Assembly: GCA_015039465.1 (NCBI GenBank)
Contig: MU130154.1
Coordinates: 407,966-471,965, forward strand
Direction: 5' to 3'
DNA from: Phlegmacium glaucopus
Lineage: Eukaryota; Basidiomycota; Agaricomycetes; Agaricales; Cortinariaceae
DNA length: 64,000 bases
Part shown: positions 15,734 through 30,437 of the stretch, one piece after another
How the letters are laid out: each line of letters opens with the position of its first letter
How positions within the stretch are numbered: position 1 is the first letter of the stretch
The notes under the pieces: generated by a model
Told to the model about the DNA's origin: nothing
Database searches by the model: none
Seen by the model: the letters and a program-made list of their open reading frames with translations, nothing else
Made by a program: the position numbers and the translations under genes

Positions 15734-16692
15734 GATCGGGTTCAGGAGGTAGTGAATAACGCTGTAAATAATACCAGAATTACCGTGATAAGCGGCAGTC
15801 ATTGAAGAATGTTCATTTTATTTTACTTCAAATTTCAAGCAAGGAGCTAACCCTCAAAATCGAGAGCCGGCAAACCGTGACTCGGGCGCACGTCGCTCTT
15901 TTGTAGCTTCCAAATATGGGAGTTGTATTAATTTAAACCTCACATATTGTGGACTGCAAGAACAATGAATTCCGAGCTCGGGACTAGGTAATTGGCAACC
16001 GCAGGTAAAACTCTGGGTCCGAGTCAAGCCCTGGATCCAGTTTCTGAATCGCTTATTAGTAGCTAAGTTCCTAGACAACCCAGGTGACCCCGTGCTGCCA
16101 CTCTATCTAGGACGGAGTTCTCACCTCCCTTGTAAATGATACTTAGTTTTACAGGCGAAAAGACTATTATTCCTTTTGCACGGCGAGACGCTGTGCTTTA
16201 GCACTCTCCTAATTATTTTTTTATACACAAAACTTCTTTTGCGATTTTTCATTTCCACTATTTTTCAGGAACCTCACCTTGTATTGTTAGTGCATGGGAA
16301 AAAGTTTCAGCCTATTTACGGAAACCATAAAAACCTTATGTGTACAAAACATTAATTCTAAAAGCGAGGACCGTTCCAAATACTAAGTATGGGCCTTTTG
16401 CATGCTCCGGCAGGACTAACTCCACTGTGATCCCGAGCATCACGTGATGATGGCCTTGATTGCAATTGTCAAATTGTCAGAATGATCTGTTTATATCTAT
16501 GAAATGAGATTATTTAAATAAATGGTGCAGTACTACGAAGAGGTGGTCAGTACTAAGTAGTTGGCAGTTGTACTGAACATCAAAGTCCGCGGTTAACGTT
16601 GACCCACTTAAGCCCGATTTTTAAGTTGACTCTGCTTTGCCAGTAACCACCACAACCTATTCTAGGACCTGCACATATCTATCCCACCGACT
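15734..16692. other. Intergenic spacer (about 960 bp)
   Basis: Between the carboxypeptidase stop and the TRP1 ATG. Contains AT-rich tracts and the E-box-like CACGTG at 16442-16447, which could be a bHLH-type site in the TRP1 promoter. A minus-strand frame at 15854-16078 shows no domain and is not called. No transposon or RNA gene seen. Confidence 0.5.
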
Positions 16693-19417
16693 ATGTCTGC
16701 AGAATCTCTACCTCAGCATCTGACTGGACAACTCGATGTTCTTATGATCGATAATTTTGACTCATTTACATGGAATCTATATCAACAAATATGCCTTACT
16801 GGCGCAGAGGTCACCGTTATTCGAAACGATGCAATTTCTCCATCACTATTTCCACAGCTCAAGATCAAACACCTCATCATCTCACCGGGCCCAGGTCATC
16901 CTCAAACAGACTCTGGTATATCACGGGCTGCCATAGAATACTTCCAAGGAAAAGTTCCCGTTCTTGGTGTTTGTATGGGTCTAGAATGTCTTGTGGACCT
17001 TCATGGAGGCAAAATTAGGTGAGTCTGGTTCCGAGAGCAGATCATACGCGATTGTGCGTTGCAATACGCCCTTCACCACTGTATTAATTGCATGCGCATT
17101 ATTGCTAATGCCATTCTCCTATATTCACACTTTTGTTATTCCCTTCGATTATTAGAATGAACTTGACTTTTCATTTCACAGTTACGCAGGGGAAATAATG
17201 CACGGAAAAACTAGTCGAATAAAGCATGATAATCGAGGATGCTTTAGGGGACTCCCTCAGGGACACCAATCGATTCGTTATCATTCGCTCAGTGCCGCGC
17301 ACAGTACTCTCCCATCGGAGCTTGCCATCACTTCTGCTACTGAAGAATCTGGGGTCATCATGGGCGTACGTCACCGAAAATACACCGTTGAAGCCGTACA
17401 GTACCATCCAGAGAGCATTCTCAGCGATAACGGCAACGATCTCATCCGGAATTTCCTTTCCCTACGAGGCGGATTATGGGAAGAGAACCCAGAAGCTCGT
17501 GTCCTAGATAAAACGCTTCCTCCATTCCCTTATGAAGCACTTCCAGCCGACATGACCTCTAGACCTGGGGTAACCACTAAAGTCCCTTCCATCCTCGAAA
17601 AAATTTATGCCCAACGTCTCCAAGACGTCTCACAAGCTCAAAGTACCCCAGGAACAACACTTGCAGATTTGCAAACTCTCTTTTCACTTAACCTTGCCCC
17701 GACGCTGATCCCCTTTGTGCCTCGCGTCAAGCAAACTATTCCTGGACAACCTGCTCTTTTTGCAGAGATAAAACGGGCATCACCTTCGAAGGGCCCAATT
17801 TCTGTCGCGACATCTCCAGCAACGCAAGCGTTAACTTATGCGCTCTCAGGTGCCCATGCAATCTCCGTTCTCACTGAGCCCAAGTGGTTCCTTGGGTCAT
17901 TACAGGATATGCTATACGCACGTCTCAGTGTTGCCAACCTTCCCAACCGTCCAGCAATCCTTCGAAAAGACTTCATTCTTAGCCGATATCAAGTACTGGA
18001 ATCTCGCTTATGGGGTGCCGATACCATTCTTCTGATCGTTAGTATGCTCCCGGAGCCTTTGCTCAGGAATCTCTACGCATTCAGCATAGAGCTTGGAATG
18101 GAACCGCTGGTGGAAGTTAACAATGCGAAGGAAATGGAGATAGCACTGTCGTTGCCTGCTAAAGTGATCGGTGTCAACAATCGGAATTTACATGATTTCA
18201 AAGTCGACATGACCACAACGAGTCGATTGAGCGACATGGTTGCCGATAAAGATGTCATTTTGTGTGCCTTGAGTGGTATATCTACCGCAGCCGATGTGAA
18301 ACGATACGCTTCCGAAGGTGTTGGTGCTGTTTTAATCGGAGAGAGCCTCATGCGTGCAAAAGATCCCTCTGCGTTTATCCACGAACTTCTCTCCATCCCT
18401 GATCCCCCTTCCGTTTCTCCTGCTTGGCGATCTCGTGCTCCATTGGTCAAAATCTGTGGGATTAGATCCAAGGATGAGGCTTTGGCCGTTGCCGCTGCCG
18501 GTGCCGATCTACTTGGGTTGATGTTTGTAGAAAAATCCAAGCGTGCCGTTGGCATCACGGTGGCGCAAGAAATTTCTCAAGCAATCCGTAACCTCAGATT
18601 TGCTGCGCAGACAGGCCAGAATACACCTCTTGTCGCAGGAGGAGGCACCAATGTCCCATGGTTCACAACCCAAGCCAACCACCTCCATCTTTCCTGTGCT
18701 AGTTCAGGTCCTTTATTAGTTGGCGTATTCCAAGACGCACCACTCGAAACAGTTCTTTCCGTAATCCGTGAAGTTCAGCTCGATGTTGTTCAGCTACATG
18801 GTTCCGAGCCCATCGATTGGGCACATCTGATACCAATCCCTGTAATACGCGTCTTTCATGTCGGAAAAGATGGACAGGGCGTGGACGAAATTACTCGTGG
18901 AGGGGCTCATCAGTTCGTGCTCCTTGATAGCTTACGGGAAGATGGTAGCGGTAAGAGTGGCGGTACAGGGAAAGTAATAGATTGGGAATTGGCAAAGAAA
19001 ATTGTGGATGCTGGAGAAATTGTGCCTGGCAGCTTTTCCAAGACGAAGGACATCACTTCCCCGGTTTCGGTTACCTCAAATGAGGGCAAGGATGTGTCCG
19101 ACCATACAGAGTCTGACCCTACCGTACCAACAACCAATGGCACTGAGCATAGTGTGAGCTCTCCAGCAGCCGAGCGCTCATTATTCCCACTTCCGATCAT
19201 GCTCGCTGGCGGCTTAACTCCGAACAATATTGAGGCTGCCATTGCGCAAGTGCAACCTTGGGCTGTGGACGTTAGTGGAGGCGTGGAGAACGAGAATGGA
19301 ACGGGCAAAGACTTGGAAAAAGTCGCGGCTTTTATTGAAGCCGCCAAAGGCATTAAACGAGTTTCTAAGCAGGAAGATCGTGAGGTTGCAGAAGTAGAAA
19401 GCGAGGCCAAAGACTAG
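16693..19417 (+). CDS. TRP1: Trifunctional tryptophan enzyme: glutamine amidotransferase / IGP synthase / PRA isomerase
   Basis: Provides three tryptophan-pathway activities: the glutaminase (component II) of anthranilate synthase, indole-3-glycerol-phosphate synthase and phosphoribosylanthranilate isomerase. Two exons; intron 17019-17181. Amidotransferase, about residues 12-210: MIDNFDSFTWN, ISPGPGHP, the nucleophile Cys in GVCMGLECL, and His/Glu in VQYHPES. IGP synthase, about 270-540: ALFAEIKRASPSKGPI, ILRKDFI, GVNNRNL. PRA isomerase, from about residue 550: VKICGIRSKDEALAVA, VVQLHGSEPIDW, and LAGGLTPNNI with AVDVSGGVE. A low-complexity insert (near 19030-19170) interrupts the isomerase barrel. 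The usual Gln two residues after the nucleophile-loop Gly is Glu here (C-M-G-L-E), which may be a lineage feature. The order G-C-F matches fungal TRP1/trpC. Confidence 0.96.
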
Positions 19418-19695
19418 AATTTTCCATCATTTTTGGATAAGTATCAACAAGTTACCCTGTGTGTATGTGGTGGTGCCGTGTATCATCAAAAAATCAGTTC
19501 TCATTTAGGCTCAATTCCAAAAAAATTTGAAAAATATTGGGTAAGAATTTTTTTCTTCTTGTGGTTTGAGTCTAGTTTTTTCTGAAATTCGATCCGGGAT
19601 ACTACACTACAGTATACTACAGTATCTTATGATTGGTTTTACAAGGCATCCCTAAAAAAAACTTCGGTATAGATATTCACCTTCAAAATTCAAGT

Positions 19696-21560
<1,865 letters not shown>

Positions 21561-21742
21561 CGCGGGTTGGGAAGGAACAGACGCGTTAGAATTGTGAGAG
21601 AGAGAGAGATCTTATCGTTACCAAGCGGAAACAAACAGTGTGCGCGCTACGACGAGGCTGTGTAGCAACAGCCTAATAATAATTTACAGGGGCTCGCAAG
21701 GGCTCGCATGGTGCCTAACACTAATTTTGTCCATAGAACACG

Positions 21743-22754
21743 ATGACTTTGATTCATTCAAATTATGGGTTAGATCTCCAAGGAAAAACTTTGATTGTCG
21801 TAAGCACACTTTCAGTAACATCAGATCTCGACACATCAACTCAATTTCGTCTCAATCAGCCTGTGGTTTCAACAGCCAATGTCGCGCAACTAGCAGTAGA
21901 TTTGATAATTGCAACTTTATCCTTGGTGCGCGTTGCTGTCCTGGATTCTAGATATTGTATCCCGGTGGTAGGAGCTAGGGAAGATGGACTGAACGGAATC
22001 ACCACACCGATTGAATGTGAGCTCTGGCAATCTCGAATTTGTCCATGAGTTTGCACCAACTTGAAATATGCTAAAAGTATATGGTCGCTCTGACCTCGAC
22101 TTCCTTGTCATTCAACAAAGGTCCCCAGTTTTGAAGGTTCGTTAAATTCTCGACAAGTAACAAGTTGTTGATAACTAATCCTGCTTTGAGTCACTAGTCT
22201 AAAAAACAAGACTTTATCGATATCCTTCTTGCCTTCATCGAAACGTCAAAAATTGGCGCTGTCTTACTCATATCAGGCGTAGATCCCTTAAACAGAACTG
22301 ATGCGCAAATGATGTGGGCGTGTAATTTTGCCCTATACTACACGCCGCTTACATGATTGGTAATAGGACGACGACATACCAAATTCGCCCCAAAAACAGC
22401 CCAGCAATCAGTTCCACTGTATTGAAAAAATTGGAGTCCCTACCCATACCAGCGTATTCGTCTCCCGTGCAACAGGAGCCTCAAAACCCTAGGGAAAATA
22501 ACACCATCCCGTTCATTCCTGGAGGAGGTCTGACCAGACGCATATTAAATTCCCTTCCACATGGATGGAGTGTGCCAACAGCATGCCTTCTGCAATTTGT
22601 TTTCGAAGGGGACAATCGAGCAGATGCCAATATCTTAGCATCTGTTGTGGCAAAGGTAATCGGTGTAGATCAAAACTGTCTTCCATGGAAACAACCAAGT
22701 AGCTGGAGAGAAGGCTTATTTGGAGCGCCGCATGATCAATCGCTGTATGGGTAG
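21743..22754 (+). CDS. ADD66: Proteasome assembly chaperone 2 (PAC2/Add66)
   Basis: Half of the PAC1-PAC2 heterodimer that assembles the alpha ring of the 20S proteasome. After the first intron (about 21800-21858) the sequence reads GKTLIV-PVVSTANVAQLAVDLIIATL, the conserved N-terminal block, then SRYCIPVVGAREDG and ecTPIE. Later come VIQQRSPVLK, the cleft block FIPGGGLTRRILNS near 22506-22550, QFVFEGDNRADANILA, and the C-terminal PSSWREGLFG motif near 22697-22727. Length about 270 residues fits the family. Four introns. The stop is only 65 bp from the end of the convergent RRP12 gene. Confidence 0.85.
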
Positions 22755-22819
22755 TACTCAACAGAGTTGGCAGTCTTCCAGCGTGATTATATCGACTCGA
22801 CGCATGTACAAAAGACGAA

Positions 22820-25800
22820 CTACCGTTTTCCTGTAATACCAACATGATGACGACCGCGCCCCCCGTTTTTAGCTGCTTGAGATAGAGACATGTATGCGAA
22901 AGGATCCACTCCGCCTTTTTTGATGTCACCGCCAGCTTTCTATAAGCTTTTAAATCAGAGAACAAGGCTAATCAAAAAAATAAAGACTGACTTTGGCCTT
23001 GAATTCATGACCAAGCTTGACCTCCGATTTCTTCTTCTTTATCTTCTTTGATTTAAGAGTCGATTCATCCACGTCAGCCATCTCCACGTCTTCCATGTTT
23101 GCCTCTTCAAGCCTGCGCTTCTTCGTGTCTTTGTTAAACTTGATTCTACCATTCGGGCCTCGGGTGAAGCCGTCGACAGATGTAATGTTTTCACGATAGG
23201 CTGTACCAGCTACGTCAGTAGCTTCTTGTGCATTAATTTCATCATCAGAATCGGAATCGTCGATAATGATTTTGCCACTTTCTTCATCCGTTTTGAAATG
23301 GGAAGCATCTTGCCCAGGCTTCCGACGGCGCTTTGAGTTGGAATCTAAAAACTTAGATCATCATCGTTCGAAGCTGTCAATAAAAAAAGACAAAACCTGT
23401 CATCCGCATTGCTGCTCCTTCGAGTAAATTCATCGGTTCATCATCATCCAACCTTAACCTGACGTCTTGCATATTTTTCTTTTTACTTCCCGTCGCGATG
23501 ACTGATCCTTCATCATCGCTATCATCTAGTTCACTTTGACTGCCATAAAGGACATCTTCAAAAGCATCCCCAGCAACAGCTTTTGAAGGAACGATCTGCA
23601 GTATATTTAGAATCAGCAGGCACAGATACATTGATAACGAATCTGGACATGCCTCGTCAGCTTCCCCGTCCTCCTGCTCCCTATTTGTCTTTTTACGTTT
23701 TGCTCTTTCCTTGCGCTTTTTAATGTTTATAAGGACCTTAGAAGCTTCTTCCTCTCCAGCACATGAATAGATTTCCTCCCATGTAAAACGTCGAAGCATC
23801 CTCTCAAAGATATGCCTAACCTTGACTTTAAAATGATTCTTGTGATCATGAGACCAGCTCAGCAATGCGGGTACGAGGTCTTTGAGATGAGGTCGGATTA
23901 AATCTGTGGGCAAAGTATGGATGACGAGTTTGACAAAACCCAAGATGGATTTCACAATTTCCCGATTGGTTGAGGAAAGAAAGACGAGCATTGTAGTCAA
24001 TATTTCGTTGTGCATTTGACCAGAGATAGTATCTGCGAATGATGTAGAGAAATTAGATCTTTATACGACCGCCAGAGAATAAAATTCTACCCTTGAACTC
24101 GAAGATTAGACGTGATATCGCTGTAACTGTAGCGCTAATCATGTGAGCGCTTGCTCCGGCAAGACCACCAGCCACCATAGTCATGAATTCCTCGATGCTT
24201 GCAGCAGCTTAAAGGAGATTTGGAGTCACGCAATATAGCTTGATTTGACCAAGTGGACGTACCATCCTGCGCCATATCTTCGTCCATTCCGTCAACCATG
24301 CTTCTCTTGACAACACCTCCACTGCTCATTTTCCTACCCAGAGCGAGAATAACTTCAAACGCAGCAGATCTGGCTTTTTCAGAGGGTTCTTTTGTCCCTA
24401 GGACGACTTCGGGTAGAAGGGATGGAACCAGATGCAGAGACGTTGATGGAAGGAGATCGATCAATGCAGCAAGTAGGCCAAAACGATCCTGGAACATATT
24501 GTATAAACATTGCCCGGTGAGGAAAAAGTTTAAATTTACCTTTCTTGCTGCTGGGGTCAAGCCTTCTGTCAAATCATCCAACTTTCGGAGGATGGTTTCC
24601 GCATCGATAGGGACTTTGCCAATGACGACGAGCTTCGTCAGAATCTTATATCCCCTCTTTTGAACGCCGTTGTCCTTTCCAGAGAGGACTTCCGGAGTTA
24701 GACAAAGATCAAAAAGTGAGATGGAATTAGTGGAACCAAGGCCTTTAAGGAGCAGAATCAGAATGTCCTGGAAGGTTGCAGCCATGTTGTCTCTAGTTGA
24801 CCCTGTCGTCGGGCCTTTCTGTACGGCTACTAGGTTGGTTTTAAACAACTGCACGACATTTGAGTATGCATTATGTATTTCCTTAAAATCGATCAATGCC
24901 AAGATGAGTGTCTGTAATGAGTAAGGTTTATTATGGAGATGTGCACCTGTTCACCAGCAATAGCGACCCAAGAACTGATGACTTCTCCGATCATGCCGCG
25001 AAAATCGCGTGCCACACTGCCATATACATTGAAAAGCACAGCAAGCCAACTTTCAGTCTGGGTGCGCAAGAATTCAAGGTTTTCGTGCGCCTCTTGTTGT
25101 GTAAGCGCCTCTGAATGTATAATATCCTCGGCCGTGGCCGTTGAAACTGTGAGATTGGCATCCACCATAACTTTAAGCGCTTTCAGAATCGCAGGCCGAA
25201 GTTCCGGTTGCCCATATAGTAATTGGGAAAGAAGTTGAGAGAATGCCGGGTCCAAAGACTGGCAATAAGTGATTATTATTATTATTATTTATCAATAATT
25301 TATGGACATACCTGCTTGAGGTTTGGCCCTGAGCAGTATCCTGCAAGACCAGTCCAAACCTGCCCAACGAGAACACTCCAAACTTTTGCTTCCGACTGAC
25401 GGCCTTCGATTTCTGCTTTTTGCTGCAGATCAAACATTCTTTCACTCAAAGGCACAAAGTATGATGCGAAATGAGAGAGAGAAGAGGGATGCGGTTGAGC
25501 GAGTAAAGGGAGCAAAAACGCTCGTGGCTCAGCATTAGGCATACTGATGACAAGGCAGACAATCAGCCGAGGTGCAGGAGATGGACAACGTTCAAAACAT
25601 ACCGACTCGCAGGATCCAGGTTCAAGGGTAGAGCCTTCAGTAATGCTTCTGGGCCAATGATATGCATGGCGGTAGATAATGTGGCGTCCGCAGCTTCCTT
25701 GTACTCAAAGCCTTTTGAAATTCTGAGATCGCCAATCTTAACTATCAGGGGTAAAATCAAAAGTTCCGCGGCTGTAGGTGACGTTTTGGACTCTCTATGT

Positions 25801-27088
25801 CGAAGATTTGTGATGATGGAAGATATGATGGACAGCAACTCAGGGATTGAACGGGCATATGCCAATGAGTCGAGCGCCTTGGTCATCTGAGAGATGATTT
25901 TGCAGATGATAGAGGAACCACCTTGATCAAGGATAGCAGCTGAAGCGAGGGCCTGAGAAAAGCAACTTGATAATGCACAGAGGGATTGCGCTGTCACTTT
26001 ACGAGTTGCCGCATCCGGTGAATCCAAAAAATTCCATACACTTTTCCAGACTTTGAGAAATTCATCCGAAGCCGCTGTTTGGTCGACTGCATTGTATGCA
26101 ACAAAGGCACTACCCAAGGCTTGGACCCAGCTGGCAGAGAGTACAACATCGGTCTTTGAAGGTGGGAATGAGAGCACGACTCGCAGGACATCAGTGAGCT
26201 GATGTTCAATATTACCTGAAACGTCATCAATGGACACTGTAAAGATATCCGACATGATGGAATAGCAAGATTGGGAGAGATAAGAATTTCCTAGGCGAGG
26301 TAATGCAAGGAGGTGATTAGTGATCAGAGGAAGAGACTGTAAATAGCGATGAGGATATGATGAAGGGGAGAACGTGAGAAACATACCACGGATGGTAGGT
26401 ATCCAATAATGGGCCTCAAAAACGCAAGTGCATGGATTGCAGACTCCGCACCTGGAGCCACACTTTGTTTGGAAGTTTTTCCTTTGGCGAATGGCCCTGC
26501 ATTCACTTCGGCAAGTGTGTGATTAAGAAAATCTGCAACCTGTTCCGCATAAGGATGTCGAACCAATGGGGTGGGTGGATTTGCTAACACCTCCTTGACG
26601 AGGTCTGCGGCTTTCTTACGCACTTTTGGACGTGGATCTATACACATCTGCACGATGGAAGCAAAGGTCTGGCGAACACCCTGTACTTCCAACTGGGATC
26701 GATCTAGAGACTGAAAGATTACATGATATAATGAAAGCTGAGATCGCAAAGCAGGTGGGTGTTGATGTAAGAGTGGGAACAGAGGAGCTGTGAGGGAGAG
26801 CAGAGTGCTGAGATTTGAACGGATAACTGGTATTGAAAGGAAGGGAGCTACAAGGGCTAATAGGTACAGTTCCGCAGGTAGAACAGCGCCATCCTGGAGG
26901 GAAAGATCTTTTTTTTGGATAGTGCTATCGAGTGTGGTCAAGATAGCAGCGAAATAAGCCGTTGGAGTGCTCTCCGCGTTCTGTTCTTGAAAAGTATTTT
27001 CAATTGCGATCAAGAGATTGGCTGGCGTCTTTTGGTGCGCTAACGAAGAGGATGTGTGAGGTCGAATTTTGGCGAGAGCTTCCTCCAT
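22820..27088 (-). CDS. RRP12: RRP12-like ribosomal RNA processing and export factor
   Basis: Large HEAT-repeat protein needed for maturation and nuclear export of both ribosomal subunits. The start at 27088 gives MEEALAKIRPHTSSSLAHQK. HEAT-like helical repeats and the NUC173-type central region fill 27080-23400 (for example LIRPHLKDLVPALLSWSHDH and the following HIFERMLRRFTWEEIYSC near 23770-23910). An acidic stretch (SELDDSDDEGSV) and a basic, Lys/Arg-rich tail (KSKKIKKKKSEVKLGHEFKA) precede the family C-terminus KAGGDIKKGGVDPFAYMSLS. The last exon ends at 22820, beyond an intron at about 22990-22943. At least twelve introns. It shares a 79-bp promoter region with the divergent GPAT gene. 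Confidence 0.92.
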
Positions 27089-27167
27089 CCTAGTCTATTG
27101 AAAAAAGATTCGAGAGCAACTTTGCCAAAAAAATTAGTGGCTTAGTCATCCTCCAGTTCTTGCACCG

Positions 27168-29210
27168 ATGCCAAAGGGATCCCCAACTCCTTGGTCATAT
27201 ATATTGATACGGTACGTTCTCAGTACTATCACTTATTTCCGTGTCCTTGAAAGCTTCCATTTGCAGTATATTATTTCGATTTGTTCTCAAAATCTTCTAC
27301 GGGACTATTGTCATAGAGAATGTTGACTTGATTCCGGAAAGCGGAAGGCCTTGGTCTGTTGGCATTCAACCCATAAAATTCCGCCACCTGGCTTACCATG
27401 AACTCATAGCATCGTCTGTGCAAATCACAGTAATTCATTGACGGATGCACTGTATGTATTCCTCTATTTTCTTGATAGCATTGTTTCTGATGATTCAACA
27501 ATCTGTAGCCTTCTTGTAACCTCGCTGCCGCCAGCCGTATGTGTCGTCCATATGTTTAGTTCAATACTCTCATGTACTGGTTCAGAAACGGAATATGCTC
27601 CGATTAACAGCGAAAGCCACCCAGTTCGGTCACAGAACGTTTACCAGTTGGCTCATAGAATCCGCTGGTACCGTGCCTATCAAAAGGCAGAAGGACTACC
27701 CCGACGGAAGGGTTGATAATTCAGAGGTCATGGAGAAGCTCATGGAGGTCTGTTTCCCGTCGTGCGATTCTTTTTATTCCTTGTGACAACGGAAATCTAT
27801 CTACAATAAGGCATTAGAGCTTGGTGACGCAGTCTGCTTATTTCCTGAAGGAATGAGTCGTTATCACCCAACGATAGCACCTCTTAAGACTGGTGGTGAG
27901 TTATTTGTGTTTTATTTTTGGGAGCTGATCTGATTTACCCAAGTGGCCCGACTCGTGTCGGACGTATTGTCAAGGAATAGGAATGATCCCGAATTCGAAA
28001 TTACCGTGTTACCATGTTCCATAACATACATGTAGCTCATCTCGTGTTCATTGTGATAATACTGGGCTAAGAAGACTATGAAGGCATCGACAACATTTCC
28101 GGTCGGACGTATTGGTGACCTTTCATCCACCAATGATTTTTAAACCCAAGGTCATAATTTAATTTTCGCCTCCTCCAGATGCTCATTTGCTTATCAGGAC
28201 CACCCCGATTTGCTTACCCCCGTGGATTTTGCCGATATTCGTTCCTTGACAGCAGAACTGTATGACAGAATTAGCAGTGGAACTTTCAATTCACCGTCCT
28301 GGGATTTCATCCGTACGGCAAAGCTGGCTGCACGCATGTATGCTCCTCTTGGAACATTCATGAGCCTTGGCGACCATGTTAGGTTAACTCGCACTTTTCT
28401 CGAAGCCTTCAAAGCAGCCCATGAAATTGAGAATAAGGGGGAAGAGGTTGAAGTAGTTCTCAAACTGCACAGTGATCTCAAGGTATGCTTCCATCAATGA
28501 CGATGTTCTTGCTCAGTATCACGATTACCAAGGCCTATCAAGACCAGCTTGCACAATGGGGTATCAAAGACGATCGGATAAGACGGCCTTTAGCTCGTCC
28601 TATTATTCTGTCTCGATTATTGGTCCGACTCACCTGGTCCCTTTGCTTATTTTCAATTTCGTTACCGGGCCTGATACTCTGGCTGCCAGTTTTTACGAGC
28701 ACTTTCTACGCTGTCCATAACTTCAAGAAAACGGGTCCAATATTCGACACATGGGACGAAATTGCTCAGTATAAACTGAGTTATGGCTTAATTTCGGGCC
28801 TCTGTGTCTGGGTGTTGGGCGTGGCCTTGACATGGCCATTTGCCTTGGCAACCGTATTCTTGATCCCCGCATTTATGTGGATGACGCTTCGTTGGTTTGA
28901 GGACGCGGTTGCAGCCTTTCGTGCATTCACAGCTCTCTTTCGTCTACTCCGTGTAGGCAAATGGAACTTGAAGGAGATGCTCGACGTCAGGAGAGATCTT
29001 CATTCTCGTGTGATGAATCTTGCAATAGCGACGTTGGATCTGCCAGAAAACCCTGAAGCTCATTTCTCCGAGGTCGGCGGCAAGGAGAAGGGTAGAGTGA
29101 GGGGTAGATGGGAAAGCGGAGCTAGGTACTTTTCGATCAAGAGAAGACGGAAAAGAGATTGGAACGAGACCCTTCGTTTATACGACAAGGTAGATTACCC
29201 TGAAGAGTGA
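27168..29210 (+). CDS. SCT1: Glycerol-3-phosphate / dihydroxyacetone-phosphate acyltransferase (Sct1/Gpt2 type)
   Basis: Catalyses the first acylation in phospholipid and triacylglycerol synthesis at the ER membrane. The start MPKGSPTPWSYILIR joins across the first intron (27214-27267) to ILFRFVLKIFYGTIVIENVD. Block I is CIVCANHSNSLTDAL with the catalytic His and Asp, across an intron ending near 27409. Then come MLRLTAKATQFG; SAGTVPIKR; and the FPEG block LFPEGMSRYHPTIAPLKTG near 27840-27895. The C-terminal half has paired hydrophobic segments (WSLCLFSISLPGLILWLPVF and LISGLCVWVLGVALTWPFAL) typical of this yeast-type family. The tail is basic. About seven introns in the first half; the last exon (from about 28515) is long. 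Confidence 0.92.
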
Positions 29211-29366
29211 ACGGTGAGTTGAATAAAGTTGTAAAGCGTTTGGCTCTTCTGTAGCATTTGCGGTCAACTACAATATAATATCATATATACTTATGTATGT
29301 TTAGCAAAAGCGAACGGTATTGCGCCTGGTAGATGCTCTTGCCCAATGAGTCCAAAGCATCAGCTA

Positions 29367-30170
29367 TCACTTTGATGGTGGCGGAGAATATGGTGATGGC
29401 ATTGGCGTTGAGGATAGTCCTTGCCCAGTATTGTCTGCGTGCTGCGAAGGTGAAACTAAAAGCCCAGGCGGGAGTAAACGATCTGGGGTCTGGCCCCAGG
29501 CTGATTGGTCGCGCGACAAGATACAAGACGCTGACCGCTGCTGGCGCCGCCAATGATCAACTTGTCTGGTGGGATGTTGGATGCTTCGGTTGCAGGCTTC
29601 TGGACCCAATCCTTCCTCCATGTTAGATAGGCGGTTTCCGGCCCATGACGGGACCATTAATTCCGCATCCTTAGGGCTGGTTACTGCCAAGCTAAGCCTT
29701 TCAGAAGTGCTGGACGCCGAAGTGACAGGTATGATATTTTGGGAGTTGTGGGACCTTAACAAGTAATCGTGAGTCTCAAGGGGCGCAGAAGCAGCTGAGT
29801 AGACCGAAGCAGTATCGTCAGACCAGACAGAGGGAGCATAAATGGTTGGCATAATAGTGAATAAGTTCTCTGCTCGAGGTCGATCGGATCTCCTAGTGCG
29901 AACTTTAGCAGATGCGAGTGGGGAGGGCACATGAGGAGGAGGTGGCCCCTGTCGTTGTCGTGAAGCGGGATATGAAGCATACTTATTTCGAGAACCTTTC
30001 ATTACTGATGCAGCGAACTTGACATGTTTTCCTGAGGAGTTTTTCTGCCGAGCAATTGTCTGTTTTGCGCCCTGTTTTCTCTGGCAGAATAGACACCAGG
30101 TAACAAGGATAGAATTGAAGACTATAATCCCCAGAGCAGCACCGACGATGATAACTATGCTTATCAACAT
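29367..30170 (-). CDS. Unrecognised one-pass membrane protein
   Basis: Single uninterrupted frame of 267 residues. It opens with a membrane segment used as anchor or uncleaved signal (MLISIVIIVGAALGIIVFNS, then ILVTWCLFCQRK). The remaining 230 residues are basic, Ser/Pro-rich and probably disordered (for example GPPPPHVPSPLASAK) and end SPYSPPPSK. No domain recognised. The absence of introns in a neighbourhood full of them is mildly unusual. Divergent from the eEF3/New1 gene (267 bp). Confidence 0.6.
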   Translation of the reverse strand: MLISIVIIVGAALGIIVFNSILVTWCLFCQRKQGAKQTIARQKNSSGKHVKFAASVMKGSRNKYASYPASRQRQGPPPPHVPSPLASAKVRTRRSDRPRAENLFTIMPTIYAPSVWSDDTASVYSAASAPLETHDYLLRSHNSQNIIPVTSASSTSERLSLAVTSPKDAELMVPSWAGNRLSNMEEGLGPEACNRSIQHPTRQVDHWRRQQRSASCILSRDQSAWGQTPDRLLPPGLLVSPSQHADNTGQGLSSTPMPSPYSPPPSK

Positions 30171-30437
30171 GGATTAGTTCAAGAGACTCGGATAGGAGTA
30201 GATGGAATAAATAAATAAATAAAGAATTGATAAACGGCCTGGCAGTCCACGCACGTGCAAGCCAGAAAGTTTTTTCTTTATCTTAACAGCCATTGAGCGC
30301 TGAGCGGCAGTGCAGCAGCACTTTCCTTCCTCCTCGCTAGAACCTACAATATCATTCAAATTTTATTTCTGATATACCCTTCCAAGTCTTTAACATTCAT
30401 CGATTCTCTAATCAAATAATCATCGTTCTCTTAGTAT

